Below are positions 34,526 to 45,812 of a stretch of 64,000 nt of DNA, piece after piece. A model generated the notes under the pieces. The model was not told the origin of the DNA and made no database searches. It was given only the letters and a program-made list of their open reading frames with translations. Each line of letters starts with the position of its first letter. Position 1 is the first letter of the stretch. This stretch comes from Paramarasmius palmivorus. Lineage: Eukaryota > Basidiomycota > Agaricomycetes > Agaricales > Marasmiaceae. The stretch covers positions 240,767 through 304,766 of the forward strand of contig JAYKXP010000070.1 in NCBI GenBank assembly GCA_037176845.1, given 5' to 3'. A program made the translations under genes and the position numbers.

Positions 34526-35873
34526 CTAATGATGCCCATAGGCCATATGAGGACCTGGCGATGCTCGTCCTTGCATCATCTGAGGCGCAGGCGACGCTCT
34601 ACCCATATCATACGCCATTCCAGGACCAGGACTCATCCTTCCACCTATACTAGGAGCATACGCCATCTGAGGCCCAGGACTCAGCCGTCCAGCCGCTGGC
34701 ACACCAGGAGCCAACTGCGTCATTGGTATTGCCTCTCCACCCCAACCGTGACCATGACCGCCTGCGGGGTCGTTAAGCGAATTGGGAACAGGTCCACGAT
34801 AAGGATCGTAGTACCCAGTCATATTCGGGTCGTCACGGTACGGTTGGCTGGGGTTCAAATGAGGAAGAGGAGGAACGGCGTATGGATCTGGGCCAAGGTC
34901 GGATGTTGAGTAGTTGCTCGAGTAGTTGTGTGTGGAGTTTGATGGGGCACGTGAGAGGGATACCTCTGAACCGGTGTCGAAGCCAGCTCGACCAGTGTTG
35001 TTGACAGGTAAAGGATGGGTGTCACCGCCTGCATTCGAGTGAGAGTTGAGTTCCGGCCATTTGATAGCTTCGTCTGGAGAGGGATATATCAGCCTTCGCC
35101 TGTAATTAGGGAAAAAAAGACCTACTGTCATCGAAGTCGGAGAAGCGTTTCCTGGTAAACTTCCACACGAAGAAACCTATTATACCAAGCAAGGCGACAC
35201 CGCCTGCCACTGAGAGACCGATAATCGATCCTGTGCTCAGACCCTTGCTAGTACTGCCGTTGTTACTGTTTCCTGAGTTCGCCGCACTGTCTGACGCCGA
35301 CGTGCTGGGCGCACTGGGCTCGTCTGAAGGAGTAACTGTGACGGTCACTTCCTCTCCTTCGGCATTGACACTTGTGATCGTCTGAGGAGTCTGTGTCTTT
35401 GACGGACTGTTGTTGGCAGGAGGGGTAGTCGGAGTCGAAGGATTTTGAGCAGCAGTATTAGTGTTGGTATTGGTATTGGTGTTTGTAGCGGTGTTTGTGT
35501 TGGTGTTTGTATTGGTATTAGTGTTGGTATTCGTATTCGTGTTGGTGTTTGTGTTGGTATTTGTGTTGGTATTCGTGTTGCTGTTGGCGGGGGGAGTGGT
35601 CTCAGCAGTGGGGGTCGTCTGAGTTCGTGCTGTCCCTGTGTTGGCTCCACTGCCAGCGCCTCCTGCTCCTCCTCCAGATGTAGCTGTTTCCTTATCTCCT
35701 AAGCCAAGTATACCACCACCATCACTCTGACGAGGAAATAGCATCTGGCGACGAAGTAACGCTGGAGGGGGTGTCACTAATGGCGCTGGTACCGGTGCTG
35801 GCTCAGCCTTAACCGAATGAATGAGAGCGACTGCAAGAAAACATGATATGAGTAACGGGCGAGTAGCCTTCAT
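34526..35873 (-). CDS. Single-pass cell-surface protein, Mid2/WSC-sensor-like architecture
   Basis: The start MKATRPLLISCFLAVALIHS is a signal peptide. A 200-residue Ser/Thr/Asn-rich ectodomain contains a long alternating Thr-Asn tract (DNA about 35453-35587). The segment SIIGLSVAGGVALLGIIGFF followed by VWKFTRKRF is a transmembrane helix with a basic cytoplasmic anchor. One intron (near 35099-35128) leads to a cytoplasmic tail rich in Pro, Gly, Met and Tyr with repeated SPGPQMAY/SPGPGMAY units. Fungal cell-wall stress sensors of the Mid2/Wsc type share this plan, but no WSC or Cys-rich domain is seen, so the role is inferred from architecture alone. Confidence 0.7.
35453..35587. repeat. Coding Thr-Asn microsatellite-like tract
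   Basis: Imperfect hexanucleotide/dicodon repeat (plus strand GTGTTG, GTATTG, GTATTC variants) encoding about twenty Thr-Asn dipeptides in the ectodomain of the surface protein, interrupted once by Ala. Synonymous variation between units suggests maintenance of the peptide rather than recent slippage. Confidence 0.85.
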
Positions 35874-35980
35874 GGTTACTCGACTGGGTCTCTGCTGGAT
35901 GGTAGAGAAAGAGAGAGAAAAAGGAAAATAAAAAAGCGGTGAAAGGGAAGAAATGTAAAATGCTGGAAACCGGTCGTGAT

Positions 35981-36000
35981 GTGACACTGCGCAGTGTCAC
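35981..36000. promoter_or_regulatory. Perfect 20-bp palindrome upstream of the surface-protein gene
   Basis: GTGACACTGCGCAGTGTCAC is its own reverse complement. It lies 108 bp before the start codon at 35873, where a dimeric transcription factor site would be expected. No factor can be named. Confidence 0.45.
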
Positions 36001-36185
36001 TCTACAATTGCCCTGTAACGAGTGGCTGTGGCATTTGTTACCGCTCTGGTATTTCACACTCCCACAGCTCTGCTCGACAGCTTTCAAGGCATTATACTTC
36101 GCTGTGTACCCTAGTTATCCTGTCGTAGTTTACATACAGTATTTAGTCCAAGATAATGAAATCTCGTCTTGATCTCATTCCCCTC

Positions 36186-39100
36186 TCAGTCCAGTGAACG
36201 TCGGCCAAGCAATTTCGTTATCTCTCGATGCTCCGCTAGCCAAGTTGGGAACGTCACCTCTGGTCCCCCTCTCTCCCTCATCTCTATGAGATAGTTGGCA
36301 AACACAATCAACGTCCCATAACGGTACCTATGTATGGTATGCATCAGTATCACTTCATCAGACATCGTGCAGGCTACACAGTCTTTATGCATGGTCGAGA
36401 TGGCCGAACCCACCAAATCGGACAGGTAGGCACATCATCATCACCATTCAACAGACACGTCAGGATATGTGTCACTCACAGATAATTCACTGTTATATTC
36501 CTCAACTGCGTCTCCTTCTTACTACCTCGTTCGCATGCCTCAGCTTTGAGCTTGTAGCTGAAAAATCGTCAGCGCTCCTTTCCAGAGTCTAGACCCCGTC
36601 GGAAGAACTCACTCATAGATCGCCTTTCTCAGATTCTGAACATCTTGCATCAAGTCAATAGCCCGATCAGTCAATCGTTTCGCCACCTTGCCGTGTGAAA
36701 GTACCCCGACTAGCTGTAAGATCGTTTTGTACTCGCCTGCTCGAAACACCCGTAAATCAATTAATGAATGTGACTCGTAACGAGGGTAGCAAACCCGAAT
36801 CTCACTCACCCTGCCGGTACGCTTCCTCTTCCGACGGACCATCCATGGAATTGTATTCTTCCGTTGGATCTTCTTCGTCTTCCTTCTCAGGCAACACATT
36901 CGAATCGCTTTGTTGCGTATCCCAATGCATCGTCGTCGATATCAAACATGCACTGACCATCCCAGTCGTCGTCCGGCCTCTTCCCATCTGACAGTTGAAT
37001 ATGAAATCGCCTGCTTGTGAATATCCTGATCTGACACGATCCAGAAGGATAGAAAGCGCGTCTGGAAGCGGTGCTTGTTCATCGGTGATTGCAACGCGGC
37101 CATAGTCGATCTAGATGGACACCACCATGTGTGTATCTGACTTCCATTAGAACACGAGGCAAAAAGACGTACCTTGTATCCCTCCTTAGCCATCAACTCA
37201 AACACGTCCCTTGGTGTTAAAATGTCTTCCTCTCTCACTGTCTCCCAAATTGGTATGATCGAAAAGACACCCGGTCGTTCTTCAACTTCGTCATGCAAAA
37301 GAATACGACCTTGGCCTTTTCGTAATTCCCGCAAGACGTCTGCTTTGAAGTTCCGCTCCATGGCTTCGACAACTGCAGTACTCACGCCCGTGGCCCTGGA
37401 AACCGATGTTATTAAGTCAGGCACCAACCACCAACCACATTTCACTCACTCGACATTCTCAAGCGGCTTGTCAACCAACCTCAAAACGTGGGGTCTGCCA
37501 GCAACATACAGTACTGGTTCCTATATCACGATTAACAACATACTTTGACTGATGGTACCGCTAGAACATACCTCCCGAAGAGAAGTCCAATATACAAAGT
37601 TCTTTCCATCTGGGCCGGCATCGACTCGCCTCAGCGCTCTTCGTAAGCCATCCACAGTTGGCATACCACTATATGATAATCAATCAGCTCCCCTTCAGCG
37701 TTGCTGATGTCGTTGTATCCTCTTACCTTCCACAAACCATCTTACCATCCGGACGAGTCCCGACAACGAAATCAGTTTCATTTGCAGGTGAAGATCTTCC
37801 TGACTTTGAAGTGACTAGTTTCAAGGTTAGAGGCACTCTACGGAAGTTTGGAGCGCCTTCTATTCGTCTAGAGAACGATCAATACATAGCTGACAGCGGT
37901 ATGGAACCACATACTCGGGCAGAGTCATCTTTTGAAGATTAGAGAAGAAATCACTCTTCAATATGGTAGACGCCGAAAGGATAGTTCCAGATCTGTTGAT
38001 GACTACTTGCTTCACTTCGTCAGGGTGCGCAACACCATCCTCAACATTGACACGTTCCAGGGGCTTCAGGACACTAAGACCTTCCGCACCACTGAGCTCC
38101 TTCTCAAACGTTCTGATGACTATGGTTCATGAGCATTAACCATCCTCGTCCACCAAGTGATGATAGCTCACCAGGTCGGTTCTTGACGAACGTCTCGATG
38201 CTCTCAAAGTCTTGCATAGTGTTAGGCTCGGTGGATTGGAGATATGCCTGGAAGACAATGAGCTCAAAGTATCTTCGTAGGTTCTGGATGGCTATTGCGA
38301 GATTCAGTCATGGACGCGGCTAACAAGTAGTACAACTATACCTTTGGTTGCATGGATCTTCCTGGCTGCGTCATCAGATGCCTGTTCAGCTTGAAGCCTC
38401 GACTCTTCTATCGAATCTCGTAGGTTGTATACCACAGCGCACTGGTCGATTGCAGCATCTACAACACTCTTTACTTTCAATCCACCCCGTATGACGCGAA
38501 GGAGATCTAAGATATAGTTAGTTCTGATCTTGATATGCCACCCATTTCCAGACATACTGTTGATGACTTGGTAAGAATGTTTCGTCATGAGCGGTTCGGT
38601 CGTAGAGGTCACCGTCATTGAGCGCTGTAACTTCCCTGGACCCTTTGTCCGATAGTCTTCTAGCCATTGTTTGATCAAAGTCAAAATGATCTGTCAAAAT
38701 ACAACACAAATGAGATAGACGACAGAACCACCGCTGGACTGGAAAGTGCTTACCGAAGCTAATGTACTCCTTCCCCGCCCAAGCTGACAGTTAACGACGA
38801 TGGGCGTGTCACTTGAAGACCTCAGCACCAGATCAATCAATTCGTTGAGGTCAGCGAAATCTGGAGGGCGTTCTGCGGTAATCGGGATGCGGTCATAGAC
38901 TAGTTCTATTCCGTAGGCAGTTCGACGGGATTCCATAATGTCTTTCAGTACTACAACGTTCGACGGCTGTACATCTTCCCAGACAGGTATAACAGTTCCG
39001 TCTTCGGTTTCGGCGTGCAGAAGCAATCTGTATCATATTGATTGTTAAGAACAGGAATCGTGACCGAAGGTGTGGCGGTAACGCACCTGCCACCAAAGGC

Positions 39101-42100
39101 ATTCAATTCTGAGATGACATCGTCTCTCAATCGTTCTTCCAAGATCTCTAACCGAGAGGCTGATATGCCACCATAATCTGATCAAAAGGACATTAGAATT
39201 ACCGAACTGCCTCCATCCGGAACACACACCCTTCATGTTTCTGAGTGAAAATCCTTCCCTTCTCAAGCAATACGGTGCCCCGTTCACATACACAATTGGC
39301 TCTTCTCGTAGTGTAACCCAGACAAGGCGTTCTGCGTGAGGATTCTCCGCCTTCACTCGTCTAACAACCTCGTCGATAGCCTCAATGGTTGGTTGACCCA
39401 GAGCGTAGATGTTCGAATCTGGGTTTCGTCTGAAGTTAATCGCACCCCGAACACCGTGGTCAACATGATGGGATTCCCTTAGCCACTGATCGGATTTGAG
39501 CAGAGTGCTACATTGAAGGCGGTGTCAATGCGAGTAGCAGGCTAAACACAAACGCTCACCTTTCACGTAGAATGATACCACTCCGATTCTTGACGACGTG
39601 TATAGAATATTCATCACCAAGAATTTCACCTCCTGAAATCGCGACATCGTTCTTCTTCCCCGGAACAAGAGCACGCCCTTGGGATCCACTGCGTGACAGC
39701 GCTGAAAGGTCGGTGACTGGTGCAAATACGTTCAAGCGAAGACCAGATATCGACTTGCGAAGGAACTTGATCTGACTAATATAACAGTCAGTATATTGTT
39801 TTTGGTTGATGTTAGAGTGTCAATCACGGACTTCCATATTTCGGTTCTCGTCTATGGCGGACTTTAGTGAGAAACAAAAGTGGCATTCGATCCGAAAACG
39901 AACCTTCAACCAGTCAGAGAAGCTTTGACTGAAATCTTCCGACCCTTCGACGTAGCTAGCAAAGGCAATCATAAAGAAACTAACAGACATTCAATAAAGG
40001 AGCTTAGGATCGAGACCGTCACATACTATTTCTCTAGAGACTTCCCGGCTCTATTCAAGAAAGCTTCTCCCTTCTCTTCTTCCATACTGGTTAAAGAGTA
40101 TTTCATCCGTTCTACGAGGATGTCTTCACGGATGTTCAGCACGTGATCATCTAACGACGAAAAGGTCAATCGGCAACTGTTATGAGGGGCGAGATTACTG
40201 TGGACGTACTGCTGTCGATGACTTTATCGACAAGCTTCTTCGCTTGAACGCCGTGATCGAGGCATCCTAATAAACTGAGGATAATCCCATAGTTGCCCAT
40301 GAAAGCCTTTCTGAGGTTCTCGAGAAGTGTCGGGTTGGTCATGAGTAGCTCTATAGCAGAGTGAGATGCTGGTTCCTGGAGGGCTGAAGTGCGGAGTGAG
40401 CCGGATTAACTTGTAGCGACAAGAACAAATCTTACTTTGTTGTAGAAGGTACGTCAATCTCAACAACGACCTGCTTAGATCCTGCTGCGCGCTTGCTTGC
40501 TCCATCGACATTTGGATTTGAGAGTTGCTAGGCTATACAGAGAGATTTAGCATAACGAAGCTTCTCCCAGAGAAACGCAAACCGTTGAAACACCAGATTT
40601 GGAAACACCCATTATGGGAGGTGTATCGGATCTGGACAATGGGGTATTCGTTCCTTTAAGGGCATTGCCAGCGGCATTAAACGTACTACTTCCAACCAAA
40701 CCAAACGGATCGGTCCAGCCTTGTTCCATAACCCTCTTCCTTCTAACAATGCAAGCAGCTACCATGGCGTACGTGGTTCGCATGGCACCCATACCACAAG
40801 AGAAAACGAGGGATGTTTTGTGCGGATCAGTGGTCTTGATAACGTTAAGATAAGCGTCTAGATAGTTATCCTATGGTCGTGTGAGCAAATTGACTCGGGT
40901 TTTGCAGGTGAAATAGTACTTCTATTGGACGATCTGGCGAGATGGGTATCCTGTAAAATGATGTCGGTGATGAGAAATGATGTTTCGGGAAACGTATCAG
41001 GTAGGCCGTACCGGTAATACTATGAGGTGTAACTATCAGTACCGTACTGTCCGAGTGTAACGGGACGATAAACGCACATCAACATTCCAACCTTCATTCT
41101 TCATGTAGGTCCAAAGCTCCCGCGACGTCTTCACATTGTTCGTATCCACTGCAGTCCAGGTAGGAAGGATAGCGCCTTCTCCGCTATCCGAGGCTGAAAC
41201 CCATAGTTTAAGTCAAAGTAACGCCGTAATCGGTGAATTAGCCATACCGACTTCGTTGTGAGTCAATACTAGACCACCATATCTGGGGAAACAATCACTA
41301 AACATCCTCAGGGACAGAAAGACCGGCGTCATACCTCGTGGCTTCCTGCAGGATGTCATTCTTCAACCGCATCTCGATAGCCTCCAAATTCTCCGCACGA
41401 TCCGATATAGACAATGTTCGCCTTGGTTGTGAGGCATCCCTAAGAACAAAAGGTCGTCCAGAGATGTACACTAAACGCAATAAAAGTATCAGCAATGCTT
41501 GACTTTGAGTGGACAGTATAACGCGCACCAATCGGCTCTTCTCTCGTAGAAAACCACACCACATGAGACGGATCTTGAATACCAGGTCGACAGCGAAGCA
41601 CTGAAAGAATAGCTCTCAGACCTTGCGTACGCGGCTGTGCGACGCCGAAGACGTTCAGGTCACCCTGACGGGGCGCTCGGAAGTTGGGTGCACCGTGGAC
41701 GTTGAGGTCGAGGTCAAGGGCCCGTCCTGCAAGGGATTCGTCTCCATTCAAATACACGCTCCACATAACAAAAGACACTCGCCTGAAGGATAGAAATCTG
41801 TCTTGAGAATGAAGCCTCGAGAGAGTACACTGCCAGACCTCGTCTTCACAATCGCAGGACCGGAACGTTGAAGGTGGCCCATCAAGTCTAACGAAGCTCC
41901 CGTGTTAATCGCCCTATAAGAGGGGCTTGAAAAGTTCCGATGATGTTTGGATTGTTGGGGTGCTGCCGATGCAGGGCGCGAACTAACACTTGGGAGCCGA
42001 ATTCCTAAGCCAGAGTCGCGATTCATGGATTCTCCGGAAGAAGGGGGAACTGAAATAGGTCGTGCCAAGGTAGATCCATCGTTTATAGGATTCTGTAGAG

Positions 42101-42104
42101 ACAT
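36186..42104 (-). CDS. Giant paladin-like protein with three PTP-like phytase (inositol-phosphatase) domains
   Basis: Resembles animal paladin and fungal inositol hexakisphosphate-domain proteins (PTP-like phytase fold). Three repeats each have a strand block, a block of REEP-type sequence and a CX5R loop: FSCGMGAMRTT (about 40790), VNCQLGRGRST (about 38780) and FNCQMGRGRTT (about 36990). Preceding blocks are FSTREEPI ... YISGRPFVLRD, VTLREEPIVYVNGAPYCLR and, in the third repeat, YVAGRPHVLR. The N-terminus is Ser/Pro-rich (SGLGIRLPSVSSRPASAAP). More than twenty small introns. The C-terminus ends EITKLLGRRSLD at 36186. The start is uncertain: ATG 42104 is the first in-frame ATG, but the frame is open upstream. 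Likely cytosolic; the target (lipid, inositol phosphate or protein) is unknown. Confidence 0.82.
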
Positions 42105-42455
42105 TGAACGAGGAACCTTGAAGTGTCGAAACAAAGTTGAGGCACGCGTGGTGGGCGTGCTCAAAAAGGTGAGTCACCATCGCCAGCGCCTATAACATTG
42201 CACACGTTGACGCCTATCGGAATTCGCAATTGGTGTTCTAATAGTACACTGAATTCGAGACGAACGTTTACACTAAAGTAGAAGGTCATATTGTACAAGG
42301 TTTAGCCGCAAAAAATACTATATATCAGTCATATATCAGGAGAGGACTCTCTGGTCATATCTGTCCAGGTTTCCGCTCATAATTTCCCAAATCAGTAATC
42401 GTGAAGTGCCGCAAGGACGTCCTACAAGGTTACCGAGTAAGCTTTGGTGTATGCA

Positions 42456-43811
42456 TCAGAAGCTTAGCAATTCACGAACCTCAGCATCCTCATCCCATGG
42501 GTGTACACCCTGACACACCAACTCAAACGTAGCACTCTCTGTGAATCCACCACACGAGTATTCGTCCTCGTCAAGCCATTCAGAGTCTAGGCCCATCATC
42601 CTCCCGGCACTGATACTACGGAGAGTCTTCTTCGGACCATTATTACGCTTCTTCTTGTTAGCTTTCCTGTTCCTGTTCTTACCCTTCGCGGCCTTGGTAA
42701 GCACTTGCCGTTTTTGCAAACTGGCAGCGGCTTCTTGAGCTACTCTTATAGCCTCCGCCACGGTTGAATTTTGCGAAGGTCCCAAAACATGCTCTCGGAT
42801 GCGTCTGGTCTGTTCCACGTCATTGTACCAACCGCCGGGGGACAAATCCTGTTTGGAATGCGAGTAAAGGCAATTGGTATAGCCCCACTTGCACGTATCA
42901 AGCAAGAAATTTAGGCAGACATTCTTCCCCCTATATAACCGCTTTAGCTGTAGACCGGTTACCCTGAAGTCATCGACTTACTCGCAACCTGGAATGCTGC
43001 GAGAATCAGGGGCATGCCCATACATGCACTGGGTTCCGCGAGCACAACCTTGATGATTATAGAACTTGCATACTCCCCCGTCGCCAAGGTGATAGAATTC
43101 GTCGTCGTCGTCGGGGCTGGCGTCGTACTTGCGCTCAGACAAGGGCGACAGTGGATGTACGGAACGCAATGAAGGGACCAGTGGTGGCAAGGTTGGCGGT
43201 AGCTTGGGCATGTGATGTTTCACAATTCCACCTTTTACCATGTCTTCTCCTCGCTTATTGCATGCTTCTAGGATGCGATAGACGTGAGGGTCGATTACGG
43301 CGGGCGAAAAGTAACCACTATCGGCAACCAAAACCATATCTGATGATACATGAAACATGTGGAGTATTCGCAAAGCCCAATAAGACACTCACCAGCGTAT
43401 GCACCATCCAAATTTCTCAGGTTTTCTCGAGCTAGGCCTCGAGTGAAGAGGGCCGCAAAAGCATGAGGAACAAGATGCAATACACGATCTGCTATAGCTT
43501 CCGCCTCTTTGTAACTGAAAATAGGAGTAAGTATACAGGCAAAGGACGGGAGAAACTCCTCACAGGTGAAGCTCGAGGTATGTCGCCGCGAGTTTGATGT
43601 GATGTTGTACCCTTGGGTCGGAGGGCTCCCCAAATTTTGACATCGTAGTTTCCTGGGGGCTGGTGTGCTCGTAGAGATGATAGTCAAGGAGAGAGCTTGG
43701 TGAGACATTGTAAACAAGAGAAAGCGTCTCAAATTCCGCTCCGTTGCAGGTGATCGAAGGTTTCAAGTGACTTATTCGGGCGCTTACCAGGCGTTGACTT
43801 TGTTGTGACAT
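42456..43811 (-). CDS. CCCH zinc finger protein with TPR-like N-terminus
   Basis: Starts MSQQSQRLVSARISHLK at 43811. An N-terminal helical-repeat region (YKEAEAIADRVLHLVPHAFA, FTRGLARENLRNLDGAYA) resembles tetratricopeptide repeats. Two CCCH fingers follow: VCKFYNHQGCARGTQCMYGH (C-x7-C-x5-C-x3-H) and VCLNFLLDTCKWGYTNCLYS with the final His (C-x7-C-x6-C-x3-H). They are separated by an intron whose acceptor at TATATAG keeps the frame. A basic stretch (KGKNRNRKANKKKRNNGPKK) and an acidic end follow. CCCH fingers usually bind RNA, so an mRNA-related role is likely but not specific. Confidence 0.8.
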
Positions 43812-43837
43812 GTTGATTTACGTCTTTTCCTCCATCA

Positions 43838-44334
43838 CACACAGCGGTGGTTCAAGCATCTTTGGGTTCAAATAACACTGTTCAAAGAGTTCACGCCTAT
43901 CTTTGGGTTCAAATAAGCAGTCTCTTTAGCAGGGAAGATCGCACCAAACACTCAGCATCTTGGTCAAATGTTTTCGTGCAACATTGGGGGCAAAGAAATT
44001 CGACCGAAAAGGTTTCCCATCTTTGGCTCAGCAAACACGTTGTAAAGATGACGGAAATATTTCGGAACGCACCCAAAGATCCTTCATCTTTGGGATTCCG
44101 ACCAAAAAGATCCACGTGAAGAGGCTGTACAGAGATGAAGGCTCTTTTTCTCCCAAACTGTGCTTTTATTTGGCTAGACGAACATGGTCAAAATCAGCAC
44201 CCAAAGATCTAGCCTGTTTTTACGATTTTTTCGATCAAATACGTTGCTCATTTGACGACAGATATCGGCCAAAATTCCATTGTACTCTTTGGACGGTCAT
44301 CGTTGGACCCAAAGATGCTTGAACCACCGCTGTG
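43838..44334. mobile_element. 497-bp MITE with 28-bp perfect terminal inverted repeats
   Basis: Both ends read CACAGCGGTGGTTCAAGCAT inward and continue identically for 28 bp (31 of 32). Subterminal copies of the core ATCTTTGG(G) occur in both orientations (about 43857, 43900, 44010, 44090 on +; 44070, 44200, 44310 on -), typical of transposase-binding arrays. There is no coding capacity. The flanks (...CCATCA and ACATTG...) show no clear target duplication, so the superfamily is undecided (a CAC start suggests CACTA- or hAT-like). Confidence 0.8.
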
Positions 44335-45812
44335 ACATTGACAAAGCTAGTCTCCCCTAGGCAGACTCAATCGCTCGCAGGCTCGCTTGATATGAGTCTG
44401 CTTCAAATCACCGCGGGTACCCTGGGCTCCTCCTCGAGCTTCGCAATTTTTTACCAAATACCATATATAGATAAAATTAAATCATGTGATGCATTTTTAA
44501 GTCATGTGAGTTCTTGAGGCTTTCCTTCTCCTTTCATCATCGATACTCCTCGATGGTGGTTTATTTTGCATTTGGCCTCTTTTTCGCCAGTAACAGACCA
44601 TTGATCACCCGATGGACCATTTTCTCGCTCTCGCGCTCTCGATCTCGCCGGGAAACCTGCGCTACCCAGCAAATTGTCTACCATGAAGGCCGCAAGCAAT
44701 TTATCTTGCCTTCGAAGGTTACTTACCGCTTCCAAAACATTGCTCTCGTGATACTAGCATAAAAAACGGTGATTCTAAAAATCAAACAGCACATCGTTGC
44801 TACTTATATCGTGGCTACACCCTCATGAAGCACATCTGTGAACACTCTGCTTTCATGTCGCTCAGTGAAGCGATGGTTCATTAACTTCCGGACCCTTTCA
44901 TCTCATACTAAACGTACTCAGCCCTCGATTCTCTCGCAAATTTCGCGGCTATGTAACGTCGTAATGCTCTTTATTTACTTCGAGACGGTGCCTTCAGTAT
45001 TTGAGGGTTTAGACATCTAAAATGGCGGGTTCTGCTTGTTCCAGAGTGACCCTTGATTGGTATATCGCAGCTTCTTTGAGGATTTCGCTGATATCAAGGT
45101 CTGAGATAGTCTACGGAGAGAGATACGAACGCAAAACGCGCAAAAACTATCGACGCGAAGAAAAGAGATGAGATTGTGGCAGTGCTTGGGCCCGTCACAT
45201 GACTCAAAAATTTGGAGTCCCATAAACGGGCCGAGGTTTGAACAAGACTATTGACAAAGCAGAAAAATGCCCATTCTTCTTGGTGAGTGATATTCATCTG
45301 TAGCTGATGCTCTAAACCATATCAGAACATTCATGACATCGCCTACTATCCGGACTATCCGACCTGACCGATGTATACGTTAAACTTCGTGTTAGGGCAT
45401 TGAATGTATGTGCTATGACTGCATGATTTGATGCATCCTATCAAGGTTCTGACTTCTTAGCGATGATCCTGCCCTCTTATACTAGCTTCCTCTGCACGAT
45501 ACCCCAGCACAATCCCACCGGGGCCTCGAAATCTACTTTTCCGCCATAGCTATGATCGCGAGGATCGCGGGTTTGCGTTTTAGGTCCCAGTCCGCTTACC
45601 GTACTCCAACTTTGGCAAGACTGTGCCAATTATACCATGCGCAATCATGCCTTTTCAGCTGACTATTCAGCGACATGACAACATACTATATTCAAGAACG
45701 GCGTTATCTTCTCAAGCTGCTGTGTCATCTTCAGGCTTCTCAGGACCCACTGTTGACACCTGGCCCAGTATAAAAGGTGTGCATCATACAGCATGAACAA
45801 CGAGGTGTACTC
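44335..45812. other. 1.5-kb region without a gene; TATA box of the first P450
   Basis: Short open frames only. A good TATA box (TATAAAAG, 45769-45776) lies 44 bp before the P450 start codon. A small inverted repeat GCAGACTC/GAGTCTGC is found at about 44360-44400. No recognisable transposon or RNA otherwise. Confidence 0.45.

Noticed and set aside
35445..35702. Gly/Val/Ile-rich plus-strand frame resembling a low-complexity protein
   Set aside because: Antisense of the Thr-Asn repeat in the surface-protein gene.
43909..44322. Open frames of 68-120 codons in the MITE
   Set aside because: They follow the repeated ATCTTTGGG words and have no protein homology I recognise.
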